Shown in pieces: positions 24,930 to 34,600 of a DNA stretch of 40,699 nt (positions within the stretch are counted from its first letter, which is position 1; each line of letters opens with the position of its first letter). The DNA comes from an uncultured Eubacterium sp. (GTDB lineage: Bacteria; Bacillota; Clostridia; Lachnospirales; Lachnospiraceae), in assembly GCF_937958975.1 (NCBI RefSeq), contig NZ_CALGRE010000058.1, positions 1 through 40,699 of the forward strand, written 5' to 3'. The position numbers and the translations under genes are program-made. Below the pieces are notes generated by a model. That model did no database searches, was not told the DNA's origin, and saw only the letters and a list, made by a program, of their open reading frames with translations.

Positions 24930-27569
24930 TTATTTCTTTAATCTGTCAAGCTGTTCTTTTACCTGCTCCATCATCTGCTCATATTTTGCTTTCTTTTCCT
25001 TTTCTTCATTAATCTTCTTTTCAGGAGCCTTGTTCACAAAGTTTGGATTCGAAAGCATTCCATTTACTCTTGCAAGTTCTTTGTTTAACTTTTCTACCTC
25101 TTTTTCGAGACGCTCTATTTCCTTTGCAATATCTACTAATTCCGCAAATGGCATGTAAATTGTAGCCTTCGGTATTACTACGGACACTGCATCATCATCG
25201 ATTCCGTCTTTATCATTTTGGATAATTACTTCACTGGCATATCCCAATGTGGCAAAAAATACATTTCCTTTTTCAAAAATATCTCTAACATTTTTATCAT
25301 CTGAAACTACGAATACCTTTGCCTTCTTACTCGGAGCAACATTCATCTCTGAACGAATATTCCTAATAGAACGTACCGCTTCTTTTATCGTTTCCACGGC
25401 TGCCTCTTCTGCATTAAAACAATACTCGTCTGAATATTCAGGCCATTTTGAAATCATAATAGATTCTTCCTCATCCTGCAAATTACAGAATATTTCTTCT
25501 GTAATAAACGGCATATATGGATGCAGCAGTTTCAGTGAATCTATTAATACTTTTTTCAAAGTCCAAAGCGCTGCCTGTTTTGTATCGTCCTCATTATTGT
25601 ACAATCTTGGCTTAACCATTTCAATATACCAGTCACAAAATTCTTCCCAAATAAACTGGTAAATTTTGTCGGCTGCGATACCTAATTCATATTTATCAAG
25701 ATTTTCTGTCACATCTTTGGCTAAACTGTTAACTTTTGATAAAATCCATTTATCTGCATCTGTAAGATTTTCAGGTTTCTTATTTAAATCGATACCTTCT
25801 TCCGGTATGTTCATCTGAATAAAACGCGAAGCGTTCCAAACCTTGTTGGCAAAATTTCTTGAAGCCTCTACTCTCTCCCAATAAAAACGCATGTCATTTC
25901 CGGGTGCATTACCGGTAATCAACGTAAATCTCAATGCATCCGCACCGTATTTATCAATAACCTCTAATGGGTCGATTCCATTGCCAAGGGATTTACTCAT
26001 CTTTCGTCCCTGTGAATCTCTAACAAGTCCATGTATCAAAACTGTATCAAACGGAACATGCCCTGCATGTTCCAGTCCTGAGAACATCATGCGAATTACC
26101 CAGAAAAATATAATATCATATCCTGTAACCAAAACATTTGTCGGATAAAAATAATCCATCTCTTCTGTCTTATCCGGCCAGCCAAGTGTGCTGAAAGGCC
26201 ACAGGGCAGATGAGAACCATGTATCCAGTGTATCCGGATCCTGTCGCATTTCCTTGCCGCACTTAGGGCATACCGCATGATTGTCTTTTGTAACGACCAT
26301 TTCACCGCATTCGTCACAATAAAATGCCGGGATTCTGTGTCCCCACCATAATTGCCTTGAAATGCACCAGTCACGAATATTTTCTAACCAATGATAATAT
26401 GTTTTATCAAAATGTGGTGGAACAAATTTTGTATCACCTTTTTTCACCGCATCTATAGCTGGTTTGGCAAGTTCTTCCATCTTTACAAACCACTGCTTTG
26501 ATACTCTAGGCTCAATAGTTGTATGACATCTGTAACATGTTCCTACGTTATGCGAATGGTCTTCAATTGTAACCAATGCTCCTTCTGCTTCAAGGTCAGC
26601 TACGATAGCTTTTCTAGCCTCATATCTGTCCATTCCGGCATACTTTGGATAATCATCTACAATCTTAGCATCATCTGTCATAACATTGATAATTGGAAGA
26701 TTATGTCTAAGTCCCACCTCAAAATCGTTAGGGTCATGTGCCGGTGTAATCTTAACAACACCTGTTCCAAAATCAATACCTACATAGTCATCTGCAACTA
26801 CCGGAATTTCTCTGCCAACTAACGGCAGAATAACTGTCTTTCCAATAATATCTTTATATCTATCATCATTTGGATTTACAGCAATAGCCGTATCTCCAAG
26901 TAATGTTTCCGGTCTGGTTGTAGCAAGTTCTACATAACCGCTTCCATCCGACAACTGATATCTTAAATGCCAGAACTTGCCTGCCTGGTCTTCATATTCT
27001 ACCTCTGCATCTGAAATAGATGTAAGACAATGAGGACACCAGTTAATAATTCTCTCTCCTCTATAAATCTGACCTTTATTATAAAGATTAACAAAAACTT
27101 CTTTCACTGCCTTGGAACAGCCTTCATCCATCGTAAATCTTTCTCTGTCCCAGTCACAGGAAGAACCTATTTTTTTAAGCTGTGATACAATGCGTCCACC
27201 ATATTGCTTTTTCCAATCCCACGCACGCTCTAAAAATCTCTCTCTTCCGATTTCTTCTTTTGTAATACCTTCCTCGCGCATTTTTTCTACGATTTTTGCT
27301 TCCGTAGCAATTGATGCATGGTCTGTTCCCGGAAGCCAGAGGGCCTCATATCCCTGCATTCTCTTAAATCGAATTAAAATATCCTGCATAGTATTATCAA
27401 GAGCATGTCCCATGTGTAACTGTCCTGTAATATTAGGAGGTGGCATTACAATCGTAAACGGTTTTTTATCTCTATCGACCTCGGCATGAAAGTGTTTTTT
27501 CTCCTGCCACTTACTGTACAATCTGTCTTCAATCTCTTTTGGATTATAATTCTTCTCAAACTCTTTCAT
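24930..27569 (-). CDS. valS: Valyl-tRNA synthetase
   Basis: 879 residues, usual length. Class I synthetase that charges tRNA-Val and edits mischarged threonine. HIGH-type motif HMGH within PPPNITGQLHMGHAL (52-55), KMSKS at 523-527, CP1 editing domain around 205-345 (ATTRPETLLGDTAIAVNP, TPAHDPNDFEVG), cysteine pairs CDEC/CPKC (about 418-437) forming a zinc site, an anticodon-binding domain, and the C-terminal coiled coil (about 815-875; LVDIAKEIERLEKEVEKLNK) that contacts tRNA-Val. Controlled by the upstream T-box leader (27642-27914). First gene of a run with orf47 and the TPR protein. Confidence 0.98.
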   Translation of the reverse strand: MKEFEKNYNPKEIEDRLYSKWQEKKHFHAEVDRDKKPFTIVMPPPNITGQLHMGHALDNTMQDILIRFKRMQGYEALWLPGTDHASIATEAKIVEKMREEGITKEEIGRERFLERAWDWKKQYGGRIVSQLKKIGSSCDWDRERFTMDEGCSKAVKEVFVNLYNKGQIYRGERIINWCPHCLTSISDAEVEYEDQAGKFWHLRYQLSDGSGYVELATTRPETLLGDTAIAVNPNDDRYKDIIGKTVILPLVGREIPVVADDYVGIDFGTGVVKITPAHDPNDFEVGLRHNLPIINVMTDDAKIVDDYPKYAGMDRYEARKAIVADLEAEGALVTIEDHSHNVGTCYRCHTTIEPRVSKQWFVKMEELAKPAIDAVKKGDTKFVPPHFDKTYYHWLENIRDWCISRQLWWGHRIPAFYCDECGEMVVTKDNHAVCPKCGKEMRQDPDTLDTWFSSALWPFSTLGWPDKTEEMDYFYPTNVLVTGYDIIFFWVIRMMFSGLEHAGHVPFDTVLIHGLVRDSQGRKMSKSLGNGIDPLEVIDKYGADALRFTLITGNAPGNDMRFYWERVEASRNFANKVWNASRFIQMNIPEEGIDLNKKPENLTDADKWILSKVNSLAKDVTENLDKYELGIAADKIYQFIWEEFCDWYIEMVKPRLYNNEDDTKQAALWTLKKVLIDSLKLLHPYMPFITEEIFCNLQDEEESIMISKWPEYSDEYCFNAEEAAVETIKEAVRSIRNIRSEMNVAPSKKAKVFVVSDDKNVRDIFEKGNVFFATLGYASEVIIQNDKDGIDDDAVSVVIPKATIYMPFAELVDIAKEIERLEKEVEKLNKELARVNGMLSNPNFVNKAPEKKINEEKEKKAKYEQMMEQVKEQLDRLKK

Positions 27570-27641
27570 AATTTTTTCTCCATTCTTGTAATTCGTAACC
27601 TGCTTTATATATAATCACCAGAAGCGACATCAGCCGTATAC

Positions 27642-27914
27642 AAGAAAAAGAGTAGCAACATGCTACTCTTTTTCTTATGTATTGGCAGCACGGTCAAAAG
27701 GGCGATTTCTCGCGGTACCACCTTTGTTTATCACTTATCTTATCTTTAACGGGGATGAACCGTTTATGGCTAATCAACTATTATTGCTCTTTCTCACCAT
27801 AACTGCTCAGAAACTACCTTCATAAACACTTCTCCGAAAGGCTTCCACCATCCCTTTCTCTCTATAGGAGGTTATTTACTACTCCTTTTCCTCAATGCAT
27901 TTTACATATAGTCC
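27642..27914 (-). promoter_or_regulatory. T-box riboswitch controlling valS
   Basis: The conserved T-box AGGTGGTACCGCGAGA is read on the minus strand at about 27707-27724, followed by antiterminator partner ATCGCCCTTTTG. A very strong terminator hairpin (16-bp arms AAGAAAAAGAGTAGCA/TGCTACTCTTTTTCTT, 27642-27676) follows. The TGGT of the T-box bulge can pair with ACCA, in keeping with a tRNA-Val discriminator A. Stem I contains an AGTA loop-E-type element and GGATGGTGGAAGCC. A GTA at 27815-27817 is a candidate valine specifier, though I cannot fold stem I with certainty. Uncharged tRNA-Val would favour read-through into valS. Confidence 0.93.
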
Positions 27915-27943
27915 ATCATAATTATTTTATTTAGGTTTGTCAA
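27915..27943 (-). promoter_or_regulatory. Promoter of the valS leader
   Basis: Minus-strand TTGACA (27938-27943), 17 bases, TATGAT (27915-27920), placed directly before the T-box leader. Confidence 0.75.
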
Positions 27944-27964
27944 CAGCCTATAAATGTTTTTCTT

Positions 27965-28717
27965 TTAAAAAATTATAGATACGCAAATTGAACATATCGT
28001 ACTTAATAATGTCCCCAGTAAATAATATTCTGCAAATTCCTGTTCTTTTGAAATTTTATCATAACGTGCAATGGATTTTGCAGTTAATACTAACCCCACT
28101 GCTGAATATTGATTTAATGAAATAAAAATTGTCATAATAATTCTTTCTAGTGTGCCAATAAATCTTCCTGCATTTTTATCTGATACATTAATCTGATTTT
28201 TATTATCGGGCTTATACTTATATAATACATTAACAATAAATATATTTATGGGTTTATGTATCAACAATATCTTAATTATCCAAATCAGCAATATTGTTTC
28301 TGAAATACCAAATGTATCAAAAACATTTTCTATTTTGCTATTGTACAATGTATTCATTTCAAAACCACGCAAAAAATATACAATTGCAAGAATTACTAAA
28401 ACATGTAGTGTCTGGTCTATAATAAATAAATTTCTCTGCTCCTTCCAAAAGACACCTTTCACACTTTTGCAGTTACAAATAGCATATTTCCCAATATCAA
28501 GAACTGCATGGGATGATAAAAAACAAATTAAATATCTCATTGGCAGTCCTGGCATTATAATGATAAGAAAAGTCATTGCAGGCAATGCATATAATATAGA
28601 ATGTAATACAACCCAGACAAACTTCTTTTGTTTATTTGCCGCCACTTTTTCTGACTGGAAGTAGAAATCACATAATACATGTATTATAAGCAACACTATA
28701 AAGTTATATTTTATCAT
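27965..28717 (-). CDS. DUF3307-family polytopic membrane protein
   Basis: 250 residues with about six hydrophobic segments. Matches the DUF3307 pattern of histidines and aspartates at membrane-segment ends: HVLCDFYFQSEKVAANK (H13, D17, Q21, K24), WVVLHSILYALP (H39), SSHAVLDIGKYAI and IDQTLHVLVIL. Such conserved polar residues in membrane helices suggest a metal- or ligand-binding or enzymatic site rather than a plain anchor, but the function is unknown. Its ATG overlaps the satD stop by 4 bases (ATGA), so the two proteins are made together. No terminator follows; transcription may run into the valS leader, whose promoter starts 20 bases downstream. Confidence 0.88.
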   Translation of the reverse strand: MIKYNFIVLLIIHVLCDFYFQSEKVAANKQKKFVWVVLHSILYALPAMTFLIIIMPGLPMRYLICFLSSHAVLDIGKYAICNCKSVKGVFWKEQRNLFIIDQTLHVLVILAIVYFLRGFEMNTLYNSKIENVFDTFGISETILLIWIIKILLIHKPINIFIVNVLYKYKPDNKNQINVSDKNAGRFIGTLERIIMTIFISLNQYSAVGLVLTAKSIARYDKISKEQEFAEYYLLGTLLSTICSICVSIIF

Positions 28718-29391
28718 ACTCTAATTTCTCCTAATATATCCTGTACATTTTTCATTGCTTTCTCATATGTATAATATTGTCCCGAAACCAATGATTTGTG
28801 AACTGACGACTGAGTTATTCCCATTCGGCAGGCAACCTTTTCTTGTCCGTCCTGGTATTTCAACATATTCCAAATAATTTCTCTTTGTCTTTCTGTCCAT
28901 TTTTGTTCAATTGATTTTAACAATTCAAAAACAGTATTAATTAAAACAATCTGCTGCTCATTGCCCATTTCCTGCTCTAATCTTATATCAGATACTACAG
29001 CCTTCTTTTTTTTCTCATTCTCTTTTATTTTCTCAACTGCCTCACGGGCTTTGTAATACCCCGGACCATCTGCTCCTAAAGCCATTTCTGTATTTATATC
29101 TGTAGTTATTTTTCCTATCCCAATGCCAAAACGCATATCAACCGGATATAACTGCATTCTTATCTCTTCAATTATTTTCAATACACTTGTTCCATTAGAT
29201 AATAATCCTTGAAATTCATCTCCCAAGGTTGTAACAAATTTTGATGCTATCTCTTGCTCATATTTATTATTGATTCCATCTAATACTATTTTGAGTTTCT
29301 CTTGAACTCCATTTCTCAAACTCAAGCTTCTGGAATCTCTTATATCTCCAATTATCGCAATAAATGGATTCTTATCAAAATAAAAAAACAT
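28714..29391 (-). CDS. satD: SatD-family protein with C-terminal helix-turn-helix
   Basis: 225 residues; start has AGGAGG in front. The N-terminal domain (about 10-150) carries FIAIIGDIRDSRSL (D16), KFVTTLGDEFQGLL (D58), MRFGIGIGKI and GPGYYKAREAV. These match SatD and also lie in the order and spacing of class III nucleotide cyclase motifs (metal aspartate, GDxF, GIxxG, YxxA). The C-terminal part (about 165-215; QREIIWNMLKYQDGQEKVAC, then MGITQSSVHKSLV) is a sigma-region-4-like helix-turn-helix. SatD was named from a Streptococcus mutans secretion/acid-tolerance operon; its activity is not established. Here it sits behind three phased palindromes and is coupled to DUF3307. I infer a ligand-sensing or nucleotide-handling regulator that may bind those palindromes. 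Confidence 0.88.
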   Translation of the reverse strand: MFFYFDKNPFIAIIGDIRDSRSLSLRNGVQEKLKIVLDGINNKYEQEIASKFVTTLGDEFQGLLSNGTSVLKIIEEIRMQLYPVDMRFGIGIGKITTDINTEMALGADGPGYYKAREAVEKIKENEKKKKAVVSDIRLEQEMGNEQQIVLINTVFELLKSIEQKWTERQREIIWNMLKYQDGQEKVACRMGITQSSVHKSLVSGQYYTYEKAMKNVQDILGEIRV

Positions 29392-29413
29392 AGACTATCT
29401 CCTCCTAAACCAA

Positions 29414-29442
29414 TTATATATTTTCCCGAGAAAATAATCAAG
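29414..29442 (-). promoter_or_regulatory. Promoter of satD-DUF3307
   Basis: Minus-strand TTGATT (29437-29442), 17-base spacer, TATAAT (29414-29419), 22 bases before the satD start. The first of three palindromes ends 4 bases upstream of the -35. Confidence 0.65.
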
Positions 29443-29446
29443 TTTT

Positions 29447-29524
29447 ATAGCCTTTCAAGGCTATATTTTTGTTTTATAGCCTTTCAAGGCTATATTTTTG
29501 TTTTATAGCCCATTAAGGCTATAA
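29447..29524. repeat. Three 20-bp palindromes at exact 29-bp spacing upstream of satD
   Basis: TATAGCC-N6-GGCTATA occurs at 29447-29466, 29476-29495 and 29505-29524. The first two share the centre TTTCAA; the third has CATTAA. The repeat period is 29 bp, and the 9 bases between palindromes are identical (TTTTTGTTT). The array fills the whole space between the satD -35 box and the stop codon of the upstream TPR gene. It looks like an activator or cooperative operator array. The hairpins have no T-run, so termination is unlikely. Confidence 0.9.
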
Positions 29525-30304
29525 TTAACTATTTATTTCCACTATATACTCTTTCTTGCATTGAGTTACAAACAAATCCTCATTTTCCACATTCCATTCC
29601 GACTGAATATGAACCTTTCTCTTTATCAACTCCGAACGCAGACGATTGATAACAGTATCTGTAACACCATACTTTTCTTTATCTATTTTCAATCTTTTTT
29701 CATTATCACAAATTAAATCACACATAATAATCGATTCTAAGGATTCTGCTGCCTTGTTTAATCTATATGCACATCGAAATGCTGTTGCCGCCTGCTCATA
29801 TTCAAATAGTCTTACATAAGCTACTCCCAAATTATTATAGACATCACCGTAAAATCGCTCAGGCAATTCATTATTAATCGCCTTATTTAGAATACTATTA
29901 TAATAATTAATAGCCATATTATATTTTTCTGTATCCATAAGAATGTCGGCCTTCGCTTTTATTCGCTCTGCGGTTGTCTTAGAACACAATGCAGTTAAAT
30001 GATTTTCCAGTTTTTCTGCTTCTCTCTCCGAATAGTATCCGGCGTTTTTAATCACAAATGCAATCTTTTCTCCAAGCTGCCCTTTCTTCGCAATAATTTG
30101 TTTTAATCCCGAAGCAATTGTCGACTGCTTTAATTCTGTTTCTATATAATCAATTAAAGAATCACTGAAAAACTGGTCATCAATCAGGTATAAATAATTT
30201 GAAAGATAGTAACATAATTCCTCTATAGAATATATGTTTTTATTTACTTCCTTGATATAATAAGGTTTTTCTGTATGTATCGTACACAATGTAATGTAAT
30301 TCAT
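29525..30304 (-). CDS. TPR protein at the end of the rarA-DUF5717-DUF5716 run
   Basis: 259 residues, soluble, no signal peptide. TPR-like helices include AERIKAKADILMDTEKYNMA and VYNNLGVAYVRLFEYEQAAT then AFRCAYRLNKAAESLESI; the N-terminal 100 residues (YITLCTIHTEKPYYIKEVNK, ELCYYLSNYLYLIDDQFFSD) match no family I can name with confidence. It starts 21 bases after the DUF5716-like gene stop and is the last gene of the run. No enzyme motif; probably an adaptor for its neighbours. Its stop codon directly abuts the third palindrome upstream of satD. Confidence 0.82.
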   Translation of the reverse strand: MNYITLCTIHTEKPYYIKEVNKNIYSIEELCYYLSNYLYLIDDQFFSDSLIDYIETELKQSTIASGLKQIIAKKGQLGEKIAFVIKNAGYYSEREAEKLENHLTALCSKTTAERIKAKADILMDTEKYNMAINYYNSILNKAINNELPERFYGDVYNNLGVAYVRLFEYEQAATAFRCAYRLNKAAESLESIIMCDLICDNEKRLKIDKEKYGVTDTVINRLRSELIKRKVHIQSEWNVENEDLFVTQCKKEYIVEINS

Positions 30305-30325
30305 AGCGTCTCCTCTGTCAAAACT

Positions 30326-31564
30326 TTATAACGTAATTTCTCTTTTCACCGACATTCCCGATGATTTAAAAAACTCTCCAAACCCCAAATCTCTGATTTC
30401 TATCTCAAAAGTATTTTCTGTAAGATATTTAAAATGAATCTCTATACGCGTTGTATTTGGCGCTCTGTTTGGAAATTCTCTCAAGTCAATTTTAAAACTT
30501 TCGTTCGTTCGATTCATAATATCCTGAATTTCAAATACTGCCTCTGTTGGTTTTTCCAGTAAACACTCTGCTTTAGAGTCCGCCTGATGCCAATAATCTC
30601 CTATATTTGACAAAGTAATAAAACTGTCTCTCTCTTTATATTTTACAGGCATAATAACTTTCACTCTTGTTCTGCCTTTACATGAAATAAGATATTTGTC
30701 CAAAACCGGAAGATGGAAAAACTCTTTTGCCCCATATGCAGCGCCTTTTACAATCAAATTATTTCCTTTAAATACTCTCCTGTTTCTACAAAGAACTGAC
30801 AAAGTTTTCTGCCATCCATCCTGATAAAATCCTTCTCCGGAAAGATACACTCCGGATACAACATATTTTTTCATCTTTTCTTCCAGATATTCTGCAAGAA
30901 TTTCATCTGCACCAAGCGGCTCTTTGAAAACTAACTCCATAGAAAAAAGATTGCTCAAATCAGTAACCGAAACATCTGCCACATGAGGTTGTTTTCCCTT
31001 AATCACATTTAATTTTCTACAGGAAAATTCATTATTGTTTAATTCTAAAAACAGAACATTATTAATCCATATATCTTTGTTCTGATTCAAAACATAATAT
31101 ACAAAACTTTCTGAATGACTAATTACTTTAATATCTTCTCCATTATATCCCAAATCAGTAAAAACCTCTGTCAACCCTTCGATTATCTGCGGATTTACTT
31201 CATTTACGGTGAGCAGCACATTTTTCATCAGTCTGCCATTACTAAAGTTCACGGCTAACTTTAATAGATATGACATAAATGTTGTTATTACTTTTTTTGC
31301 CTCTTCTTTTTTTATACCGCTTGTCTCATTAAAAATCTCCGGAAGTTTTTTATATACCGTACTCTTTTCTAGCCTTCCTTTGTTGATTGCCTCTTCCCCG
31401 GCTGACCATTCCTGTAATTCACTGTTGTAACACACAACAGAAGGTATTAAATAATTATCTCCTGTTCCAACACTGACCGACTGAGGATTTCCCTCACTAT
31501 CCAAATATGCTAACTGTGCATAATCCATTGAAAAATCTATGCCAAGAATCATTCCTTTTCCCAA
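30326..31564 (-). CDS. DUF5716-like protein with Hsp70/actin-type ATPase fold
   Basis: 412 residues. The start appears to be TTG (31562-31564): GGAGG lies 8 bases upstream, while the first ATG is 4 codons further in. The N-terminus MGKGMILGIDFSMDYAQLAY resembles the Hsp70 phosphate-1 loop, followed by YLIPSVVCYNSELQEWSAGE (like IPSVV...VGEEA). The phosphate-2 position reads VLFLELNNNEFSCRKLNV, lacking the usual glycines; GVYLSGEGFYQDGW and NLIVKGAAYGAKEF recall the adenosine motif. A beta-rich C-terminal region (about 300-412; RTRVKVIMPVKYKERDSF, TTRIEIHFKYLTENTFEIEI) could be a substrate-binding-like domain. A short hairpin (31582-31600) lies in the 47-base gap upstream. Function unknown. 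Confidence 0.85.
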   Translation of the reverse strand: MGKGMILGIDFSMDYAQLAYLDSEGNPQSVSVGTGDNYLIPSVVCYNSELQEWSAGEEAINKGRLEKSTVYKKLPEIFNETSGIKKEEAKKVITTFMSYLLKLAVNFSNGRLMKNVLLTVNEVNPQIIEGLTEVFTDLGYNGEDIKVISHSESFVYYVLNQNKDIWINNVLFLELNNNEFSCRKLNVIKGKQPHVADVSVTDLSNLFSMELVFKEPLGADEILAEYLEEKMKKYVVSGVYLSGEGFYQDGWQKTLSVLCRNRRVFKGNNLIVKGAAYGAKEFFHLPVLDKYLISCKGRTRVKVIMPVKYKERDSFITLSNIGDYWHQADSKAECLLEKPTEAVFEIQDIMNRTNESFKIDLREFPNRAPNTTRIEIHFKYLTENTFEIEIRDLGFGEFFKSSGMSVKREITL

Positions 31565-31611
31565 AGTCTTTTCCTCCCAAGACAGATATCTTATATCTGT
31601 TATTTCGTATA

Positions 31612-34600
31612 TTAAAGAAGCTTAAATATCTCTTTTCCGGCTTCCTTACAAAGTGCATATGAGTGCATAATTTCCCTTGCAGCATCTTCTCTTCCAAGTG
31701 CTCTGCAAATCATCATTCCATTTATCATTCCAAAACGGGTTTCATCATTGTAAATATTCTTTTCCGTTATTCTCACGGAATAGTTATCTACTACTTTTCC
31801 AAGCGGAAACTCATCAGAATACTCTGTAATGCTGTAATCAATCTCTTCTCCATAGAACATGATGATTTCTTTTGTGAAAATCCCCTGGTAAATGCTGCCC
31901 ATCTCTTCTGTCACTTTTTTTGTTCTTCCCTCAGGTGTTTTGATACTATAGGTGATATCCACTCTATGCTTTGGATTCGTGCGAAAATCGATAATGGTCT
32001 TATCAACAAGATTAAATGGAATCTTAAACCATTTATTAAACTTCTTATAAAATTCAAAATTTACATTATTTTTTGCCAACGTTTCAATTAAAGACTGTAC
32101 TATCTTTATCTGCTGTTCTGTCAAATTCATTTTTTTCGACAATGCCTCAACAAATGCAATGCTGCATATCACCGGTGTGTTTAAGCCATTGTCATATTCC
32201 TGCTCTAAAATTTCCCATATGATATCCGGACACTGCAGCTTTTTAATAAAATAGTTATATGTCACATAGGTATAAAATGCCTTTCTTATAACAGTTCCTG
32301 TAGGTCCTTCGAGATAGGCCAAATAAATATCATAAATTTTATTTTCTGTATTTCCCTCAAAAATATATTGTACCAATAACCTTTCCGCCAATGTATTGTC
32401 TTTGATTTCCTTAGATTTCATTGCCAGAAATAATTGATAAAGCTCTAACGTTCCTGTCTCATAGTATTTTCCTAAAAATATTAGAATATTTTCGTCTCTG
32501 CATCCATTTCGAAACACATCTGCACACATCTCTATCAGCAATTCGTTTCCATCATATTCCGGTTCCACAGACAACGCAATACAAACCCGTTCTAACAATG
32601 GAAGACAGATACCCTGATATCCGTATTTCACCATATAAGGATATATCATTTCATTGAAATCCTTCCGTATCATGATTTCCATCACTTTATTTCTGGCACT
32701 CATGGAAAGTTCTGACATATTAAACTGTAATATATAAATATCTAAATCACCTTTATCATATCCTTTATAATAGTAATCAACGATAAATTCTTTTAATCTC
32801 TGTCGGAACTCCTTGGTAAGTCCGGGCGCCTGTACCATCGCTTTTAATTCAATAATCCTCCCCGTATTATTTTCCGGCAGCTTCATGATTTGTTCTATCT
32901 CACAAAGTTCTGTTAAAAGATTACTTCCCTGCTTTTTCAAAGGTACATGAATATCCATCTTTGTAATTTCATATTTAATATCAGATATAATTCTTCCCCT
33001 GCCATCCATAAATACAATTACAGGATTATCTGTATACAACTGTATGTATGCCACATTGTCGTTAAATGAAACCGTTTGCGCTTCCATAATTTCTTTATGA
33101 TTGACAATCACATGCTTCACATGTTTATTTTCTACCCGAATCTGATATGTATGAAGAATTTCCGGCATTTTATTTATCAGTTCACCAACAATAAAGTCGT
33201 CCGTCAGAACCCTCTCATATATCACCCTTAAATGACAGTTATTATTGCCTTTCCTCACTTCATCGGTTACATATTTTTCTAAATCCTCACGGCACTTCAC
33301 ATAAAGCTCGTCTGTCTCTTTAAAGTTCGAAACCAGATTTGCAAAAAAATAATCTTTATTATATGCCAGGGTATCTGTTCCATAAGAGAAATACTTATAT
33401 GCCGATTTTTCAAGCATTTCATATTTTCCCGTGTCCGCTGTGTAAATGTAATATTCATAAAGGTTTGTGATTTTAAGTTCTTTTCTGACTCCCTCACTAA
33501 TCCATTTAGAATACTCTTTGTTTACCTTATTTCCATTAATAATGGCGCCACAGATGCAATATAACACATCTGTACTTTCCGTATCTTCATAGAGTCTGCT
33601 TAAAATCTTTATATAACTCTCATTAAATTCCCTTTCTCTGCCAATAATATCTGCTGCCTGCTTTGCCAGCTCAATACCAACCATATGATATTTACCGGCA
33701 AAGTTTAACACCTGAACTTCAAATTTATTCATCATCCTCAACAATTCAGGCTGTTTATTTAATACCTTTGCCGCCTCGTAATACATAACCGGACTGGTAC
33801 ATCCACTGTTAAACATACGCTTTACTAAAGTATATTTCAGACTTGGATTTTCATCATATCTCTCGTCCATGTAGAATAAAATCCAAAGGAGCTGCCACCT
33901 GTCATAGCCTCCCTCAAAATAACCCTTAATCTCTTCCTTCACATCATGCGTATACCCTTGGTCATTTTTATATAAAGATTTCAAATAAAGATAGTAACAG
34001 TAATACACAACATCTCTTTCATTCACTGTTGAAACAAGCTGTGCCGCTCTGTTTAAATATTCTTTTGCCTGGTCATCATTGCTATTCAAAATAGATATCT
34101 GTGCCTTTGCCAGAACTCCCGTAATATCATTTTTATCATATATCAACCTCTGTTGCGCAAGCTCTAAAACTCTATCCTTCCATCTTTTTCCATCGATAAT
34201 ATCAGTCCTAAAATCCAGATAGTTTTTTACAAAATCAATATTACTTTTTTTAATTCTCAAATATTCATCAATACTTTCTTTTTGGTTGACAATTACAACA
34301 TCATATACGAGTTTTTCATTTGCAGTACGAAGAATAATTCTTCCACAATTACTTCCACCGTGAAGTCTGCCCGCATTAATTAAATATTGATATTCTGCAA
34401 TTTTTCCATTAAATTCATCACCCGATATCTTATCCTTGCAATTATAGAAAAAGTCTCCCTGTACTTCCACATCTATATCAACATATCCCCAGCCGCTTCT
34501 TGACACATTAAGAATATCACCATAATTTTCCTTAATATCCGTGTACTCTTTAATTTTATCCACAATGCTGATTTTAACCCTATCTTTCAATTTCATTCCA

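Noticed and set aside
29447..29524. Possible CRISPR-like or terminator array upstream of satD
   Set aside because: The intervals between palindromes are identical, not variable spacers, and the hairpins lack T-runs; a DNA-binding array explains it better.
31663..32091. 142-codon plus-strand frame opposite the DUF5717-like gene
   Set aside because: Antisense shadow of a well-supported gene with no initiation signal or recognisable domain.
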